A DNA stretch of 64,000 bases from Maridesulfovibrio ferrireducens (GTDB lineage Bacteria; Desulfobacterota; Desulfovibrionia; Desulfovibrionales; Desulfovibrionaceae): positions 1 through 64,000 of the forward strand of contig NZ_FNGA01000002.1 in assembly GCF_900101105.1 (NCBI RefSeq). The letters are read 5' to 3'. Position 1 is the first letter of the stretch. Each line of letters begins with the position of its first letter. This document shows positions 62,815 to 64,000 of the stretch, one piece after another. A program made the translations under genes and the position numbers. Below the pieces are notes generated by a model. It was given only the letters and a program-made list of their open reading frames with translations, did no database searches and was not told where the DNA came from.

Positions 62815-63429
62815 GAAAATTTTATCTCCCGCATCGCCGAGGCCGGGAAGGATATATCCTGCTTCATTTAATTTTTCATCTATTGATGCTGTATAAATGT
62901 CTACGTCAGGGTGCGCGGTTACAACCTTTTCAATACCTTCAGGAGCTGCAACAAGGAAAAGTCCTTTAATGTTGGTACAACCTGCCTTTTTAAGCAGTTC
63001 GATAGTTGCAAGCAATGTTCCGCCGGTAGCGAGCATAGGGTCAAGTATAAGCGCGATGCGCTCATCAATGTTTCTTGCAAGCTTGACGTAATACTCTACA
63101 GGCTGCAAAGTTTCTTCATCGCGATAAAAGCCAACTACACTGACTCGTGCACCGGGAACCATATCAAGCACACCATCCATCATACCGAGGCCGGCTCTGA
63201 GGATAGGAACTACAGTGATTTTTTTACCTTTAATCATCTCAACCTCGACATCTCCGGCCCAGCCTTTGATAGTCTTAGGTTCAGTAACAAGGTCTTTTGT
63301 CGCCTCATAAGTGAGGAGTCTTGAAATCTCAAGAGCCAAATTCCGAAAACCGCTGGTACTAAGGCCAGCTTCCCGGAGAATTCCAAGCTTGTGTCTTACC
63401 AGAGGATGGTCTACCACATGAACCGCCAC
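62803..63429 (-). CDS. upp: Uracil phosphoribosyltransferase
   Basis: Upp salvages uracil to UMP with PRPP. The 208-residue protein has [13 protein letters not shown] at the start, the PRPP loop [11 protein letters not shown] (about 128-138), [12 protein letters not shown] and the C-terminal uracil site [19 protein letters not shown] activation is typical of the family. It shares a transcript with uraA through an attenuating hairpin. Confidence 0.96.
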   Translation of the reverse strand: MAVHVVDHPLVRHKLGILREAGLSTSGFRNLALEISRLLTYEATKDLVTEPKTIKGWAGDVEVEMIKGKKITVVPILRAGLGMMDGVLDMVPGARVSVVGFYRDEETLQPVEYYVKLARNIDERIALILDPMLATGGTLLATIELLKKAGCTNIKGLFLVAAPEGIEKVVTAHPDVDIYTASIDEKLNEAGYILPGLGDAGDKIFGTK

Positions 63430-63489
63430 GGTGGCCTCCTTGATCTCAATGTTACGTGTTATTTAATTTCTTAAAGTCAAAACCTCGTG

Positions 63490-63518
63490 TTTCTATATTC
63501 CACGTACTTGTCCGTCAA
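63490..63518 (-). promoter_or_regulatory. Putative promoter of upp
   Basis: Minus-strand TTGACG (63513-63518) and TAGAAA (63490-63495), spacer 17 bp. Transcription would start near 63483. Confidence 0.4.
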
Positions 63519-63632
63519 GCTTTTTTTAAATTATTTTTCAGATAAAGTCATCAGTGCTTGGCATTACTCGAAATAACCAATATTAATTTAAATGACCTCT
63601 TAGCAAACCATAACTAATAATCGGAAAATTGC

Positions 63633-64000
63633 ATGTATAATAATGATAGTAGTGATGAAAAAGAAAATACCCAGATCTGGACCAGAGACGCTCTATTTTC
63701 CGATCGCAATACCAGACTGGATAAATTCTGGGGAACAGAACTTGAAAATGATGGAATTTCGAGAGGAAAGGCAAAGGACTGGATTAAAGCGGGCCTTGCT
63801 GAAGTAGACGGTGTCCTCTGTAAAAAGCCCAATTACAAATTAGCGGGCGGCGAAAAGCTTACCCTTAAAGGTGAAGTTGAAAACAATTCCCTGATACCGG
63901 AAGACAAACCTCTGGATATTATTTTTAATGATGGGCGGGTTGCTGTCATTAATAAACCGGCAGGACTGACAACTCACCCTGCTCCAAGCTGTCCGACTGA
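63633..64000 (+). CDS. RluD-type pseudouridine synthase, N-terminal part
   Basis: The gene runs off the right edge; 122 codons are visible. The start MYNNDSSDEKEN (ATG at 63633) leads to an S4 RNA-binding domain (about residues 28-90: RLDKFWGT...GISRGKAKDWIKAGLAEVDG) and the start of the catalytic domain, DIIFNDGRVAVINKPAGLTTHPA. The S4-plus-VINKPAG order is that of RluD/RluC enzymes, which convert uridines of 23S rRNA; the catalytic Asp would lie beyond the window. The acidic first 12 residues are unusual. No clear Shine-Dalgarno sequence precedes the ATG. Confidence 0.85.
   Translation, partial: MYNNDSSDEKENTQIWTRDALFSDRNTRLDKFWGTELENDGISRGKAKDWIKAGLAEVDGVLCKKPNYKLAGGEKLTLKGEVENNSLIPEDKPLDIIFNDGRVAVINKPAGLTTHPAPSCPT

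Overview
KIND OF ORGANISM. The window reads as chromosome of an anaerobic, moderately AT-rich Desulfovibrio-like sulfate reducer (Desulfovibrionaceae; a marine relative is my guess). The basis is the combination of an rpoN-hpf-ptsN-rapZ-PTS cluster next to lpt/kds genes, a manganese-type inorganic pyrophosphatase, a signal-peptide-bearing CbiK cobaltochelatase under a cobalamin riboswitch, c-type multiheme cytochromes, bacteriohemerythrin, a Dcu dicarboxylate carrier and a type III glutamine synthetase. No 16S or protein search was possible, so the genus is inference. LAYOUT. Positions 1-333 hold three complete -35/-10 pairs with identical 17-bp spacers, plus the -35 of a fourth, all firing leftward out of the window; this looks like the promoter array of an rRNA operon lying just to the left. 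A PEGA lipoprotein, panD, a MoaD/ThiS-like carrier and ppaC follow. From about 14.8 kb down to 3.4 kb one long leftward cluster runs pyrG-kdsA-kdsC-lptC-lptA-lptB, then rpoN-hpf-ptsN-rapZ-EIIA-EIIB-EIIC: it links CTP and Kdo supply and LPS export with sigma-54 and nitrogen/carbohydrate PTS regulation. The EIIC reading frame appears broken at a run of nine A residues. purQ and tadA face right and lead to tRNA-Ser(CGA). ACCESSORY REGION 16.5-30.6 kb. The 3' end of tRNA-Ser and its terminator are duplicated as a perfect 66-bp repeat 887 bp downstream, enclosing one GNAT acetyltransferase and no integrase: a minimal tRNA-anchored insertion or its remnant. Beyond it lie an octaheme cytochrome with HEAT/TPR repeats, an arylsulfatase lipoprotein, a class A acid phosphatase, a YitT-type membrane protein, a tetraheme cytochrome, an SDR-fold protein lacking its catalytic Tyr and Lys, an NTF2-fold protein, a 55-residue basic protein starting at TTG, an RRM RNA-binding protein with a possible attenuated leader, bacteriohemerythrin, a Dcu carrier, a BFD-like [2Fe-2S] protein and an EF-hand protein. 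NITROGEN REGION 30.7-35.8 kb. A glnHPQ-type amino-acid ABC transporter (leftward) and glnN (rightward) diverge; glnN has a good sigma-54 -24/-12 site, matching the rpoN gene in the same window. 35.8-64 kb. Next come small exported proteins, a GT2/CgeB glycosyltransferase pair, a chloramphenicol-acetyltransferase-like enzyme, a class IV aminotransferase, an ABC-F/mutT/metF/asd run, and a cobalamin-riboswitch operon (cbiK, BtuC-, BtuD- and BtuF-like proteins, precorrin-2 methyltransferase) that couples cobalt insertion, uptake and corrin synthesis. These are followed by a MATE exporter, psd-pssA-leuA-leuC-leuD-leuB, mnmA-tag, upp-uraA, and the start of an RluD-type pseudouridine synthase cut by the window edge. 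Most neighbouring transcription units are separated by strong intrinsic terminators. No CRISPR array, transposase, integrase or prophage gene was seen.
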